The notes under the pieces: model-generated
Databases searched by the model: none
What the model saw: the letters and a program-made list of their open reading frames with translations, nothing else
What the model was told of the DNA's origin: nothing
Part shown: piece after piece, positions 34,778-46,427 of the stretch
Layout of the letters: each line of letters starts with the position of its first letter
Position numbering within the stretch: position 1 is the first letter of the stretch
Assembly (NCBI GenBank): GCA_014925825.1
Contig: JACGCK010000036.1
Span: forward strand, 124,001-188,000
Reading direction: 5' to 3'
Length of the DNA stretch: 64,000 bases
DNA from: Pholiota molesta
Lineage: Eukaryota > Basidiomycota > Agaricomycetes > Agaricales > Strophariaceae
Position numbers and translations under genes: made by a program

Positions 34778-35295
34778 AATCGGAAAGACGAATCTGCAAA
34801 ACTTCGAATAAGTATACGATTGGCTTGAAGAGAGAACCAAGACATGTACATACGAGGACGCAGCACTTAAATGTCGCAATCGGAGACTTGGTAATGAGGG
34901 GAAGGCCACTCCATGTGATTGGTTTCCCAAAAATGGAATCCTATGGAATATTTTTCGACTTTCTAACAGGTGTTTGGGCGCAGTCTCGTATGTATAACAG
35001 CTTGGGCAGGTCGCATTGATGGACATCACCACAAGAGCGTCAGCAGCGCCTCAGTGCTATGATTGTTGGAGGAATGGGTTGAATTGCCCTTGCATAAAAT
35101 TTCACGTGCGTAAACATTACTCTCAACAAATCCTCCTTGAATCCTCCACCTCTCGCTAGTTCTTTCCCATCCCGAAACGTTCACAACAACCGCAGCTGGC
35201 AAGGACGCGTAGTCAGGTCATGCTGCTTCAGCTGCATCCATCCGCCGTCCATAAACCCATTGCAGCGAACACCTGGCCCGGACTCATCAGAAACC
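34778..35295. promoter_or_regulatory. Divergent intergenic region
   Basis: This 518-bp gap lies between the LACTB2-like gene (minus) and the hypothetical gene (plus). A plus-strand frame upstream of 35296 lacks features and I take it as untranslated. No TATA box is obvious. Confidence 0.35.
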
Positions 35296-36494
35296 ATGCT
35301 TAGCCTGCTATTGCGTCCTCGCCTCTATCGGTCATTCCGCCAGCTCGATCTTGGTCCTGCTCCGGAGCTGAATTCATGGTGTCTCATACCATGCGCACTT
35401 ACATCAACCTTAGGAAAGAGGATGCTTGCGGTGCGTTTCTTCCACAAATTAAGCGCATTCTCTCCGCAGTTTGCTGATTTAAAATTTTGTACCCCAAGAC
35501 CTCGACAGAGAAGATCCCTAAAAGAGCCCCTCATATTGATTCTCCAAGTTCCTTCAGGCTGCGTACTCTACGACCTGAACGATTGTCAATAGTGGGCCAA
35601 GAGGTTATTGATTTGTCGGGGAAGACTGCCTCACTCGTGCCCACTCTCATCGATGGACGCGTGCTGCGGCTGCAATGCCATTATACAAGGAATAGACATC
35701 TGCATGGTCGCAATAGGTATTTGCGGTATCCTGAGAACACCAGAGGGGTCTTTTATTATCATAATCCCCCTGATGGACCTGAATTCTACGCAGGTATGCG
35801 TTTCAGGATCTGCGATAGCGCGGCAGAGTTCGAACATGGTCGGGACTTGCTAGATTCCAGGGGAGACGTGTGGGGCCCCAAAATTCTGGAGCTTGTCAAA
35901 CATAAAGAACTCCAAGGATTTTTGTCGTTATTGCGTGCCGAAAATCTGATTGACGAGGACCTCATCAACGATATCAAGAAATTGGACTACTTGGCACGCG
36001 CAGGAAGACATGTGGGAAATGTTCATTATTCCCTCTTCGAACCATTCTACATGAATGTCGCCCAATCAAAGTCTCAATTAACGTATGTTACTCGTGCAAA
36101 GTTGGTCCGCCTACACTTCCCAGGAAGAATATTCACAGTGCAGACCCATCCCGCTAGTTCGAAACCACTGACTGGTCAGGCATGTTATCCTTGAATCCTT
36201 GCTCTCGTGCTGATATCACTTTCTGTAGGGTTTATCAAGGTTCAGTTTGAATTATCCGATCTTCCAGAACACAAAGAGCTAGGGCCCACACTTGTTATAC
36301 GTGTTCTCGATGTTGTTGAACCTATTGCTGTTGATCCACTCTACACTGGGGATAGAATTCCACCAGTTCCTGTTCCAGGAACTCTCCTACATCGGAATGC
36401 TCGCGGAAGAAATAAACGTATTTTGCACATCCCGCTGAAAGACCAGCCGATGGCCGATGACCTTCTTGAGCTCTTGAAGATGTTGTGGAAGTGA
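35296..36494 (+). CDS. Hypothetical agaricomycete protein
   Basis: A likely start at 35296 gives MLSLLLRPRLYRSFRQLDL. After an intron near 35430-35470, a long exon to about 36082 is continuous. It contains RYPENTRGVFYYHNPP, MRFRICDSAAEF, DLLDSRGDVWGPKILEL and HYSLFEPFYMNV. After two short introns the reading goes on with IKVQFELSDLPEHK, GPTLVIRVLDVVEPI and DRIPPVPVPGTLLHRN. I know this arrangement only as uncharacterised proteins in mushroom-forming fungi, often seen next to or fused with F-box-like proteins. That recollection is weak. The N-terminal exon join needs one extra base near 35480. The basic, Arg-rich first residues could be a mitochondrial signal. The function is unknown. Confidence 0.65.
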
Positions 36495-37389
36495 TTAAGT
36501 GTGAGTGAGTATCCAAGCTGGTTGGTAACATGATTTATTGATCTCATGCCAGCTGTCTCCAGATACGATCAAGCCCAGCCCTCACCACTGGCACCTTATT
36601 GTCTCGCTTTCGGAAATTCTTAAAAAATTGGAACTCTCATTCATATTTCTTGGCTGGACCGCGATATGGAGTCTGGACACATATTTTACAACAAGTATGC
36701 AAACCAGCTTCTGATATGAAGTATACTGACGAGGCCTGTAGATGTATTTTTGATTTGAACTTTGCGACGATGGCTAGCAGGAAATACATCAAATCTGGAT
36801 TAAACTCAACAATAAAGGCTCCACCCTACTGCATCAAGATACGTTGCAAGCTAAATCTTTCGCCGATACTGGTATGCCCATTACTCAATCTACCTCTTCA
36901 ATTCCCTAACAAATTGATTCGTAGATCGTAACGGAATCATCGATTGATATGTCCGACATGCGCAAGCGTCCCAAGTAACGGCGTTGGGAAAGATTGTTAC
37001 ATCAATATTTCGTACAACCAAGAACCCGACCTCAACAAATCCTCAATGGCGGAATTGGGCATCAAGAAAGGTCTCCACTTTGTAGATGACCGGAAGATCA
37101 CCTCGATGGCTTCCCTGAATTGCTGCAATTACCTCTGCGACGAGAGCGCTTACGTTGTTGGATTTGGATGAAGATGTCAAAAGTTCTTTTTTTTTACACA
37201 TACACATTCTTGATTTCATTACTCTCGCATCCGTCTGCAATCGATGATTCCAGCCAGTAAAATTCTGTATACACTCAGTACAAACATGGCTTCTACATCG
37301 AAGATAAAGCAGTCAGCCATCGTCATGGAACGTAAATAAGAGTAGAATAAGATATTTAGAGAAATGTAAACAAAATATAGATTGTATTA
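36495..37389. other. Possible further exons, unresolved
   Basis: Plus-strand frames 36599-36931 and 36944-37171 read partly like protein (for example DCYINISYNQEPDLNKSSMA and DESAYVVGFG). They could be 3' exons of the hypothetical gene or a second, decayed module. The joins do not keep frame. The minus-strand F-box gene probably ends near 37390, so the two genes converge here. Confidence 0.35.
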
Positions 37390-40050
37390 TTTATGAATAC
37401 CTGTGGATCCTGACCCTTGGCCGCGTTAGCGTCCTTGAAGTTCTATACAGAAAATGGTTTCCATACAGCGGAGCAAAAGGTATCCTGCAGAAAGATTTGC
37501 ACACGAATTGTGGGGTATTCACTCTTGATGTTGCTCAGGTTTGCGAGGGGGCCACATGTAGAAAATATCGGGAATATGATTTGCATCAACATTGAGCATA
37601 ATGTCCTTGTCTGTTGGGTTTTTTATCCCATGCCTGCATAGAATTTCCAAAGGAATTCAAATCCAAATTCCATTTCAAAATCTTGAAAAGACTCACGCTG
37701 ATTTCACATGCGCCATAAGCTTGGCTTTCGATGCGTTTTCGGAGCAGTGCGCGCATTGGATGAGAGGATTTGCCCTGTCTGACACCGAGGCTATGGCACG
37801 TTCCCGCATCTCAATGATTCTTCTTCTTGCCACATCCTCTTCATTTACGTTCAAACGCCTGAATTTCATCCAATCCTCCATGTCGAAGTCATGTTCTTTA
37901 TTAGAAAAGTGGAAGACCTGCAGTTACTTAAATCAGTTACTTGAAACAGTGATACAGAACATGGAAGTAATGTCAAGACCTACCGCTCCTAGCCAAGTCA
38001 TGGTTGCGCGGCCTAGTCCCGGACTTCCACATGGAATACATTCGAAGATGGGGTTATGATAATCCATCATTTGGGACGTTGCAGTGCGAGGAGGATTAAG
38101 CCCACAGAGCCTGGCGAGAATGGGAACGAGCTTTAGAGCCGTCTTCGACACAGTGAGACGGTTGTGCGATCGATATTTCTCTCCAAGAAACTTCTCAATG
38201 AAGTAGCTATCCTGGCATCCTGCAGGAAAATCGTACTTTCGTGTGCAGGAATGAAGCATGGCCTCATCGTATCGCAAGATTCGCTTGGAAGACTTGTCGC
38301 AATTGGAGCATTCAAAGATTGTGGTCGCAAGCTCATAAAAGTCCCAGTCGGTATTAATAACCTCTCCAGGTCTAGACGCGACAATAATCTCCAGAAATTG
38401 ATTGTGCATTCGTTCGCATAGTTGTTCGATGGCGTCGGGATATATCTTGGGGAGTGTGAGCGTCAATTGCTCTTCATCGACTTCAAAGTAGATGAGGTGT
38501 CATTAATGATATCTTGAATTTTAGGCTCATGAGAAAAAGTTCGCTGGCCATTGGGTACCAATACCTTTCGGGAATTGGCTCTTCAAAAGGTAGTCATTGT
38601 GTACCTTCTGCAAAATGGTAGGCGGTCTCCGAGGAACGCGAGTCTCTCTCGCTTGAGACGCCGTTCTTTATGGCTCCATATATGCGTTGATGTGATCATC
38701 TAACACACCCATACTTTTTTTTGAAAATTGTATCAGGCTCAAAATTGCACTTGAAACGAAAATCCTTACTGCGGTCTGTAAGCTTCTTTGGCACATGTCT
38801 TGTATGTACGACTGTTCCTCAAATTTTTTCTCGCGGGCACATCTTGCGGACTTCCTCATCCCATCCGAGATCGGCTACACGTTTTGCAATACTTGAAAAA
38901 CTTGTTAGATAGGCATAAAGAACAGGACGGCGGGATGTACTCGTCTACTCGTTTTTCGTCAATTGCTCAACAAGGAATTTCTGATATTTGGCGAATTCAT
39001 CGACCCAAGTCGCGCAAAGCAGAGCATGCTATTCAATACATCAGACAGGTGTGCAACCCAGCATAATGTTACGGCTCACAGCATTTACTGCCTTCCGTTC
39101 TTCGCATTTGGATATAATCCAGGATTCTTTCTCTTTGGGATCGGCGATGTTGTTGTGGGTTTCCTGCCAGAGCTAGCATACTCCACAAAGTAGTAAGTCG
39201 CTAATACAGTTTGTCAAAGAAACCAGTGCGTTGACAGTTGATCAAACTTACACGGCTTTCGGGAAACTTCAATTTTTGGTAAATAGCGCTTTAAAGGAAC
39301 GATATTTCTCATATATTCATCGGGAAAGGAGAGGCTACAACTGAGGTTTACTTGTGAGTGCAATAAATAAGGGGAAATGAGCTTTGAAACTTACTGCTCA
39401 TCGATACACCTCTTGCAAATTCGTCGCCTTGCTAACCAAACGGTACGAATGCTGGCCAAGTTTCGTCCGCAGTGCTAGAAGAAAATAAGCACGAGATTGA
39501 CTACTGGCAGAAATTGATACAGACGTGGCAGCCTTTTCCGAACATTAATACAGCATATTGAGGCTCGCTCAAGTCATCAGGGCAATCGGGCATGGCAGGA
39601 ACAATATTGGCGCGAGCCGCTTTCCATACAGAGGTAGACGAACGGCTTGTGAGCATTGCGCGGAGTTCTTTGCTAGTTTGAGTGAGGGTCACTAAATCTA
39701 TGGGATCTAAGTGCGAGAAAATCTGGAAGTACATCAATGGTGGAACTCTGAGGCTGGCAGGAACATGATATCGGCAATGTACTTACTTCAAAAAGATATC
39801 CAGTGGCATCCCTTTCACAACTTCAAGCACGCCTTGAATTCCTTTCACTTTCTTAATGGAAGTTTGTTGACCACCAGCATCCTTCTTGGTAAATTTTCGC
39901 TTCTTTTCGCTAGGTAGGAGTCCAGTTTCAGTTTCTGTGGTTTCTCATGTTTAGTAATATGTTCATAGAAGAGATCATCAGAATAAACCATGAGAGCTCG
40001 CCTGCAAGCACGCTCTCTAGGAGTGCGGCCAAGCGCTGAAATCAAACAAA
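37390..40050 (-). CDS. F-box protein, agaricomycete type with Cys-rich C-terminus
   Basis: The N-terminal exon gives ERACRRALMVYSDDLFYEHI. After short frame breaks at about 39868 and 39790 (one base each) comes the F-box: GMPLDIFF, EIFSHLDPIDLVTLTQTSKE and TSVWKAARANIVPAMPDCPD. Next is a Cys-pair segment (GCHVC, RRRICKRC), then YMRNIVPLKRYLPKIEVS and an exon at 37933-38466 with TATSQMMDYHNPIFECIPCG and MTWLGAV. A C-terminal exon follows (ERAIASVSDRANPLIQCAHC), and a last part with DIMLNVDANHIPDI and IFYMWPPRKP. This matches a large lineage-expanded F-box family of mushroom-forming fungi, thought to be SCF substrate adaptors. The targets are unknown. The exact start (between 40050 and 40240) and stop are not fixed. 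Confidence 0.78.
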
Positions 40051-40231
40051 CGGCGAGCTCAAATGGTGATTACTGAACAGTACACACCTTTGTCCATGGT
40101 AATCTAGCGACGAGCGCGAGACTGGCACTAAGTAAGATGGCAGTGTAGCTGGTGATCTCAGCGTTGGAACGAGAATAGTTGAGAGAACCTTGACGGTATG
40201 GGGTCTGTCAGTGTCAAGATTATGCAGCTCA

Positions 40232-40531
40232 TAGCGCCCCAAATTTTGAGTTTTGCCTGCCGCGAACTGTTATGCCCTTACATGAACAGTACAAAATGTA
40301 CAGTTGCCTCGTATCTACCTTTGTCATTGCGCGGCAAATGTACTTTTTGTACTCTTCACGCTCAAAATGTAGAGTTCCCACGTACCTATCTTTGTCATGG
40401 CGCGGTAAATGTACTTTTTGTACTGTTCACAGCGCCCCTAAATTCAAGTTTTGCCGAACTGTACAAAATGTACAGTTCCCTCGTGCCTACCTTTTAGCGT
40501 CATTGCGGTGAATGTACTTTTTGTACTCTTT
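40232..40531. repeat. Tandem repeat with hairpin-forming GTAC-N5-GTAC palindromes
   Basis: The quasi-palindrome 'gtacaaaatgtac' occurs at 40289-40301 and 40461-40473. Its near reverse complement 'gtactttttgtac' occurs at 40340-40352, 40411-40423 and 40514-40526. Between them sit versions of 'agttccctcgtgcctacctt' and 'tgtcattgcgcggtaaa'. A flank 'agcgcccctaaatt..aagttttgcc' recurs at 40232 and 40431. So there are about three imperfect units, two of them complete hairpins with 13-bp stems and loops of roughly 38-40 nt. It lies 5' of the F-box gene and 3' of the linker-histone-fold gene. Confidence 0.85.
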
Positions 40532-41048
40532 CGTTTTTTTATTTGCCCCAGGGGGATTCAGGTACCCTTCAAGCGTATGGCCAGCTCGTGCTCGTTCAAC
40601 CTTTGAACTTGAATTGCGCGCAAACTGCGCGTACGCTTCAATGGCTGCCTTGTAAAGAGTGGATTTTGCTACTTACCAGAGTTGGTTCCTGCGCTTGGAA
40701 GCACCAGGATGAACCTCTGGATGACGTGGGGTCGTGAAATCTGAAAACAATTAAGAGGAATGCTGTAAGACTGCTTGTATACTTTCTTCGAATAAAATTC
40801 TACAATCAGGAAGTTGAGGACAGGCATTGGTGCTAAAATTGAATTGAAGAAACAGAGGCGTTTTGAAGCTGCTTTCGACTTGGAGGGACTTGAAAGTTAC
40901 TCTTGAAATCCCGGAGGAATAGAATGTTAGGCAGAGCTAATTGCACATAGGGGCGAAAACATGGACAACATAGGTAGAAGAACAAGTGCTGTAGTTGTGG
41001 AGATCCGAAGTGAAAAGAAATAAGGAGAGGTCGCTAATAGTCTAGTTT
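40532..41048. other. Intergenic, no gene seen
   Basis: These 517 bp downstream of the linker-histone-fold gene hold its 3' untranslated region and mixed sequence. A 64-codon frame at 40543-40737 has no recognisable features. Confidence 0.45.
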
Positions 41049-43168
41049 CTATATGACTTCTTCCATATCGTCGTCATCGCTCTCTTCGTCTTCTTCTGGT
41101 AATGCCAGTAGGGTAGGAACGGCATCAGCAGCAGGAGGGGCGACACAGGTGTAGGCGCGACTATAGGAGGAGGTGGAGGTGGAGGGGGTGAGAGGATAGC
41201 CATGGGCGCAGGTGTAGGTACAGGCGCCGGCGCCGGCGCTGGCTCAGGCTGCTGCACATGCGGCTGCTGCAGAATCTGCGGCTGCGGCACCTCCGCCTCT
41301 TCCAACTTCGCGTGCTCAGCCAACTGCGCAGCCAACAGCGCCAGCTGGGCCTGCAGCTCCGCCCGCGGATCCCCAGGCGCATCCGGCTGCGCCGACACCG
41401 CCTGCCCCCCGACGTGCCCCGGCGCATTCAACGGCGCCGCAGCGGCGTTGTGCTCCGCACTCGCCAGCATCGCCTGCACGTGCGACAGCAGCTCCTCCAC
41501 GCCCGTGATGCCCGCCGTCGACGCCTCGCCCGGCGGGTCCGTGCTCTTTCCGCCGGCAGTGCTGCTGTCGCCCTGCTCCTCGGGCGCCAGCTGGTACAGC
41601 GAGCCAAAGTTGATCGCGCTGAGGATGTTTTGGGCCGCCTCGTACGCCGCGGCGGTGTCGCTGTCGGAGCCAGGCGGCGCAGCAGCCGTTTTGGTCGCGT
41701 CGCTCGCGGCGGCGGCGGCGTTGGGTGCCTGCGCTCCGGCAATGGTGCCTGGGGCGGTCGACGTAGATGCTGGGGTTGCTGTGCTGAGTACCCTGGATAG
41801 CCATGGGGCGGATATGAGTAGCCAAAAGGCGGGGACTGGTACGTGGATTGGGCGGCGGAGGTGGCGGGTGGATGGGTCGAATTCGTAGACCCGTGGTGGT
41901 GGTGGACTAAGGGTGTGTTGGTGAATGGAGGCGCAGGCGCTGAACTGCCCGATGTCGACTGTGAATTTTGTGTTTGTGGACGCCGTGTAGTTCGACGCGA
42001 AGTCTAATCGAAAAATAGTGTTTTTAGTTTTTACAGCTATAAAAATTCGAGGCAAGCCCTACATTGCCCCCGTTCCATGTCACGTTCAATCTATACTTCC
42101 CATTCGAACTCTTTTCGAACCGCCCTCGCTTGAATGCCTTTTGGAGAGCCTGACTAGCCGATGGCCGAAAGTTCGATTGCACTGGGTATCTCGATGCCAT
42201 CCATGTAAAGAGGTCCTTGGGAGCCCAACCTTCCGGGTCTGCACATCCAGTCAACGCTTCCACGATCATCTCCTCGTAGCTCGGCAGGTCATCTGCCGCA
42301 ACCCCTTCGTGCTGGGGAGGGTGCTGCACCGGCATCATGTTGTTATACATAGCTGGCTGGGGCGGGTAGTCGGCGCGGGAGGCGCTTGGGGATGATATGT
42401 GGCCGGCATGGGTTGATATTGAGCATATGGATAGCTGTAGCCGCCAGGATGGAAGTGTAGTATGGCGCATGAGGGTATGTGGCTTGTGGATGGGCATAGG
42501 CGTAGGCTGTAGGATATTGCGGGTGAGCGGGAGGCTGAGGAGGCTGAGGTTGCGTTGGGGCTGGTTGGGCTGGCTCGGTAGCTGGAGAGGGTTGTGTAGG
42601 TTGGACGGATGCCAGCGTTTCGTTGGTTCAGGAGCGGCAGAAGGTGGGAGGAGCGCTTTCATCTGGCTGCGTGGGAGGTGTAGCCAACTCAGGCGCAGCA
42701 GGTGTATGCGGCGTTGAAGGAGCAGGCGAGGTGGTCTCCTCTCTGTCAGGCGGCTGGGGCTCCGTTGCAGGAGCCTCTTCTTGCGCCTCCGAGGAGGATT
42801 TCGTCGCAGGAGACTTGAGCGAATCCATGACATCTTTTGGAGGTTCTTCCGTGGGCTTTGCCGCCTCAGCTACCTGGGGCGGCTGGGCGGGTTTTGCAGG
42901 CCTGCTATTGCAGCACGGAGATCTAAGGGCCATATTGTGCTCTTCACGTATGGAGGCACATGTATATCGAAGGACAGGCATATATCGATGATCTGCTGGG
43001 GCGGGAGAAGAGCGAGATACTGGCGCTTGAGATCATGATCTTGGGGGCCTATTTAGATGTGAACAACGTTTTTAGGTAAGAAAGAGAAGGATTACCTGGC
43101 AGCTGATAATAGGTGTGGTAGTGGGAGTGGGGGAGGTGTGCGGAAAAGGGATTTGCGGCGACCTGCAT
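41049..43168 (-). CDS. Linker-histone-fold (H1/H5) domain protein
   Basis: The start at 43168 gives MQVAANPFSAHLPHSHYHTY. After an intron comes LPPQQIIDICLSFDIHVPPY, then a Pro/Glu/Ser-rich linker. The winged-helix H15 domain follows: LPSYEEMIVEALTGCADPEG, PKDLFTWMASRYPVQSNF and RFEKSSNGKYRLNVTWNGG. After a second intron the protein continues with SRRTTRRPQ, a Tyr/Pro/Gln-rich part and an Ala-rich amphipathic stretch. The acidic tail EEDEESDDDDMEEVI ends at TAG 41049-41051. This is a conserved basidiomycete nuclear protein, longer than true histone H1. Binding of DNA or nucleosomes is inferred from the fold. Frame breaks of one base near 42895, 41142 and in the repetitive middle separate the readable parts. 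Confidence 0.78.
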
Positions 43169-43476
43169 GGTGCCGGGGAGCTGCACAGTTTTTCACAACA
43201 AGGTTCGCCTATGCCCGACTTCCAAAACAAACAAGATCACCTAGATCGGGTCACGCATCAATCCCGCCCCCGCCCCGATCACCACTGGTTCTCTTCGATT
43301 TTTTTTCATTCGGCAGTCCACAATTTTGCAAAGAATAACCCTCCATGGTATATTAAAGGAAAATCGACAGTAATTAGTAGTTCATCGATGACTGGTAGAA
43401 AATCAACACGACTCCGCGCTTAAGACAGGAATTTATGGTATTTCCATAGTCATTCCATCCACAACAACCCTTCAAG
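43169..43476. promoter_or_regulatory. Promoter of the linker-histone-fold gene and 3' end of CAP
   Basis: This 308-bp interval separates the stop of CAP from the start of the next minus-strand gene. No separate gene is evident. Confidence 0.35.
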
Positions 43477-45521
43477 TTAACCAGAATGCTCTACAACAGT
43501 CGTCACAAGTTTCCCATTCTGGACGACCGTCTTTAACATCTCGGGAATAGGCTGCTCCTCGAACACCCCCTCTTCTTCACCCTCAACAGGCAGACTGATG
43601 TTGATAGAGCTGCATTTGGCCGTCGTAACCTCGGTGCCGAGGCTGTCTTTCGATAGGTAGATCTGCCCGGAATCGGTGGAATCGAGCTGAATCATGGGTG
43701 CGGTGCCGGTGATTTGCAATTGGAACGAAGGCGATGCGGTCACCGAAATGGAAGAGACGACGGATTGGACAAGTACAGAAGTTTTGGTACTGTTGACTGG
43801 AAACATTGAAAGTAACGAGTCAATCAAGCTTCTCTAGCAACGTGAACTGAGATACTTACTGATATTCACCGCATTGACCTTTCCCTTGATCAAGACCGTG
43901 GTGCCCTTGCATCCAAAGATGTTGACGGATTGGCTTATCTCCACGTCTTCAACAGTTATGGTTTCAGCCTCGTAGAATTCCTGAAGAATGAATACCGTTA
44001 GTTAAACATGCAATACCAACAAGAATGTAAAAACTCACAATCAACCATTTGTTGCCTTCCAGCACAAATTTACTAGGTTTCTTGCCCGCTAGGGCGGAAG
44101 GCTTCGAGGGCTTCAGTGGCTTCTTGCCGACTACAAACAATAATCGATGAGAAGCACATCAAATCGAATAACAGTAGATACTGACCAGGAGAAGTCGTCG
44201 CAGGAGCAGGAACCACGCTGCTCGCTCTCAAAGCAGGATTTTTGTGGGTCATCTCGCTCTTATCCACCTTGCGCAGGCCCTTCGTGACCTCTTCTCCCGG
44301 TTGAGCTGCGCGAAAACAGCGGCAGCTCCTCCTGCGGGCGCAGCAGCAGGGGGCGCAGCAGATGGTGGAGGGGGTGGTGGGGAGGTGGGGCACCGCCGGG
44401 AGCAGCTTTAGGTGATGACTGGTATTGCTCCAGTGTAACACCCTATGAAGTGGTAGGCTAAGTACAAGTCAAGGGGGACAACCACAGCTTATACCATACC
44501 TTGGGATTCCAAACGAGTCCAGCAGGATGGTACTCTTTGATATAGGCCTGTTGCTCAGTCAAGATAGCTGTGTAAAGGGTAACCCATTCTACATGTTTAG
44601 GGTCCCTGATATTGCGATTAATAGGAGTGCTCACTGAAGACCAGTACGACTCACTTTTCTTTGAACTCTTTCTTCACCCTGTTGCCGTAGTAGTCCACTG
44701 AATCCCGGAGATCAGTCAAGAATTGAATAGGCTTGGGCTATTAGACACGCATCGTGAATTCTCTGTAGTGATATCGCGAGTCTTGGACGCTTACATTCAC
44801 CACCCAGCCAATAACGGGTGCTCCTTCTCCGAGAAGAGTAAGATGGGAAAGCCACTCCCGATCGCGTCTATTAGCTTCCTTCGCACGCGAAACAGCCTCG
44901 ATAGCCGCAGGGAATGGCGCCAGTACCGCCTCCAGCGCCTTCTGGTCGGGTTTCTGGCACGCGGCAACGACTTTCAGAAACGTTCCTAGGGTTTCAAACT
45001 CCTTCTGGACCAGCGAGACCTAAAACACACAAGATCAGGATGGATAAGATACACAATATCGATGACGATCGATAGATGCGAGCGACGTACGGCCTCTACT
45101 ACATTGGGACTGGCAAAGCTCTTCGTGTGCTCGACGAACGGGTTCACCTTCCCAGCGATTATCCGCTCCTGGTACGCAGATACGATCTTGGGCGTCTCCG
45201 CGACGGCGGGTGCTGGCGCTGCAGCCGCAGCCGCAGCCGGTGCAGGGGGCGGGGGCGGTGGGGGTGGTGCTGGTGCTGGTGGCGCCGTGGTATAGGAGCT
45301 CGACGGACGGGCGTCGGGTGCCTGCCCGCGACTGGATCCCTCGGGTCGGCTGCCCGTTGGGTCCAGAACGTCTGCAATGTCTTCGATGCGCGAAGCAGCA
45401 GCCTCGAGGCTTGGGCAACGTCATGAACGCCCGGACACGCATGGCTTAAAGGATGCTGTGCAACATACCGTTTGATGATGGTGGCGAGAGAGTGCAGCCC
45501 GCTTGAATTTACCGCTGCCAT
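43477..45521 (-). CDS. SRV2: Adenylyl cyclase-associated protein (CAP/Srv2)
   Basis: The start at 45521 gives [18 protein letters not shown], spliced to [20 protein letters not shown]. This is the helical N-terminal oligomerisation and cyclase-binding segment. A Pro/Ala-rich stretch is followed by the helical folded domain: [40 protein letters not shown] and [20 protein letters not shown] poly-Pro linker leads to the WH2-like region ([20 protein letters not shown]). The C-terminal beta-helix CARP domain has [56 protein letters not shown] and [20 protein letters not shown], ending at 43477. CAP recycles cofilin-bound actin and links Ras/cAMP signalling to actin. One G seems missing near 44293-44300, before EVTKGLRK. 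The call is firm. Confidence 0.93.
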
Positions 45522-45757
45522 GATAAACTTCGCGTGGACCTAGTTCGTGCAGAGAGAGTCGCGGTGCGTGTAGGAGTTGTTGTGGTCAAACCTCTGTAAC
45601 CAACCACTGCTATAATTGTCGGAACATGCCGCGGCATGGATAACACAACGTAAACTAGGGTACCCTCAAGGCTCAAGCGCTCAAATATATTCCATGCTAA
45701 ACTCACGAAAATCGATGCGTCCAGCGCTTATTAGAAATTAGTAACTACGTTATGGTA

Positions 45758-46371
45758 TTATTCGTGGTCCTCATCTCCATGAGATTCACTCTGCTCATTC
45801 TGCTTAGCTTTCTTCTTTGCCTTCTTTCTTCGCCGCCTCTCCCGTTCTCGCTGCTTTGCAGCTTTCATGTCTTCTTTCGACAGCCCAGGGTTTACCAGCT
45901 TGTCAAGCTGCATTCCAATAAACATGTTAACTCGTTTGAAAAGCTTCAGGATAGAGAGAACACGGAACACGCCTTCTCAAGGAGCCAACGTCGGGCCAAC
46001 TTTCTATTCTGCGCCAGAGAACGTGTGTCCTGACAAGCAACACGAAGACCAGTGGGCTTGTGAAGTAATTGCACATTATTTTCAGTTTTATTGACTGATT
46101 GACCACCCTAATGTAGATGTTACTTGGACACGCTCTAGAAGCTATGCATCGACATACCGGTCCACTCCCTAAAGCATCGATCCAATTAGAGCCAATTTTT
46201 ACGAATAGATAGTTGGTCCAGCATACATACCTCGAACGAAGCTTTCCTCCAAATCTTCCTCACGTAGCTCGGGTATCACACGTTCCTTATGGGCTTTTCT
46301 AAGAGAAGTAAAATATCGGGGTGGAGTGGTAGACGTGGAAGGAATGGAGACTGCTTCAGCTTGAACAGCAT
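45758..46371 (-). CDS. Mitochondrial peptide-chain release-factor-like protein (GGQ)
   Basis: A start at 46371 gives a mitochondrial-type presequence ([18 protein letters not shown]). With one base restored near 46320 it continues [18 protein letters not shown] and [20 protein letters not shown], the class I release-factor loop. The rest is [53 protein letters not shown] and a Lys/Arg-rich tail ending at 45758. An intron at 46108-46157 cuts exactly before the GGQ. The next intron begins with GC (45972) rather than GT. The short size, lack of codon-recognition domains and basic tail fit the C12orf65/MTRFR (yeast Rso55) type, which rescues stalled mitochondrial ribosomes. It lies 56 bp downstream of MZM1, on the same strand. 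Confidence 0.83.
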
Positions 46372-46427
46372 CTAAGAAAGCACTGGCTCAACGTTCCTTC
46401 AATATTCGGTAGCAGAAAAGTCAGTAC

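Noticed and set aside
41202..41888. A 228-codon Ala/Cys/Gly-rich plus-strand frame
   Set aside because: It is the reverse shadow of the Ala/Pro-rich tail of the linker-histone-fold gene, whose minus-strand reading has conserved domains and an acidic C-terminus.
42024..42833. Basic Pro/Leu-rich frame covering the N-terminal half of this stretch as a separate gene
   Set aside because: Only its last part (H15 domain) is in the true frame. The rest is a shifted reading of the Pro/Gln/Tyr-rich linker of the same gene.
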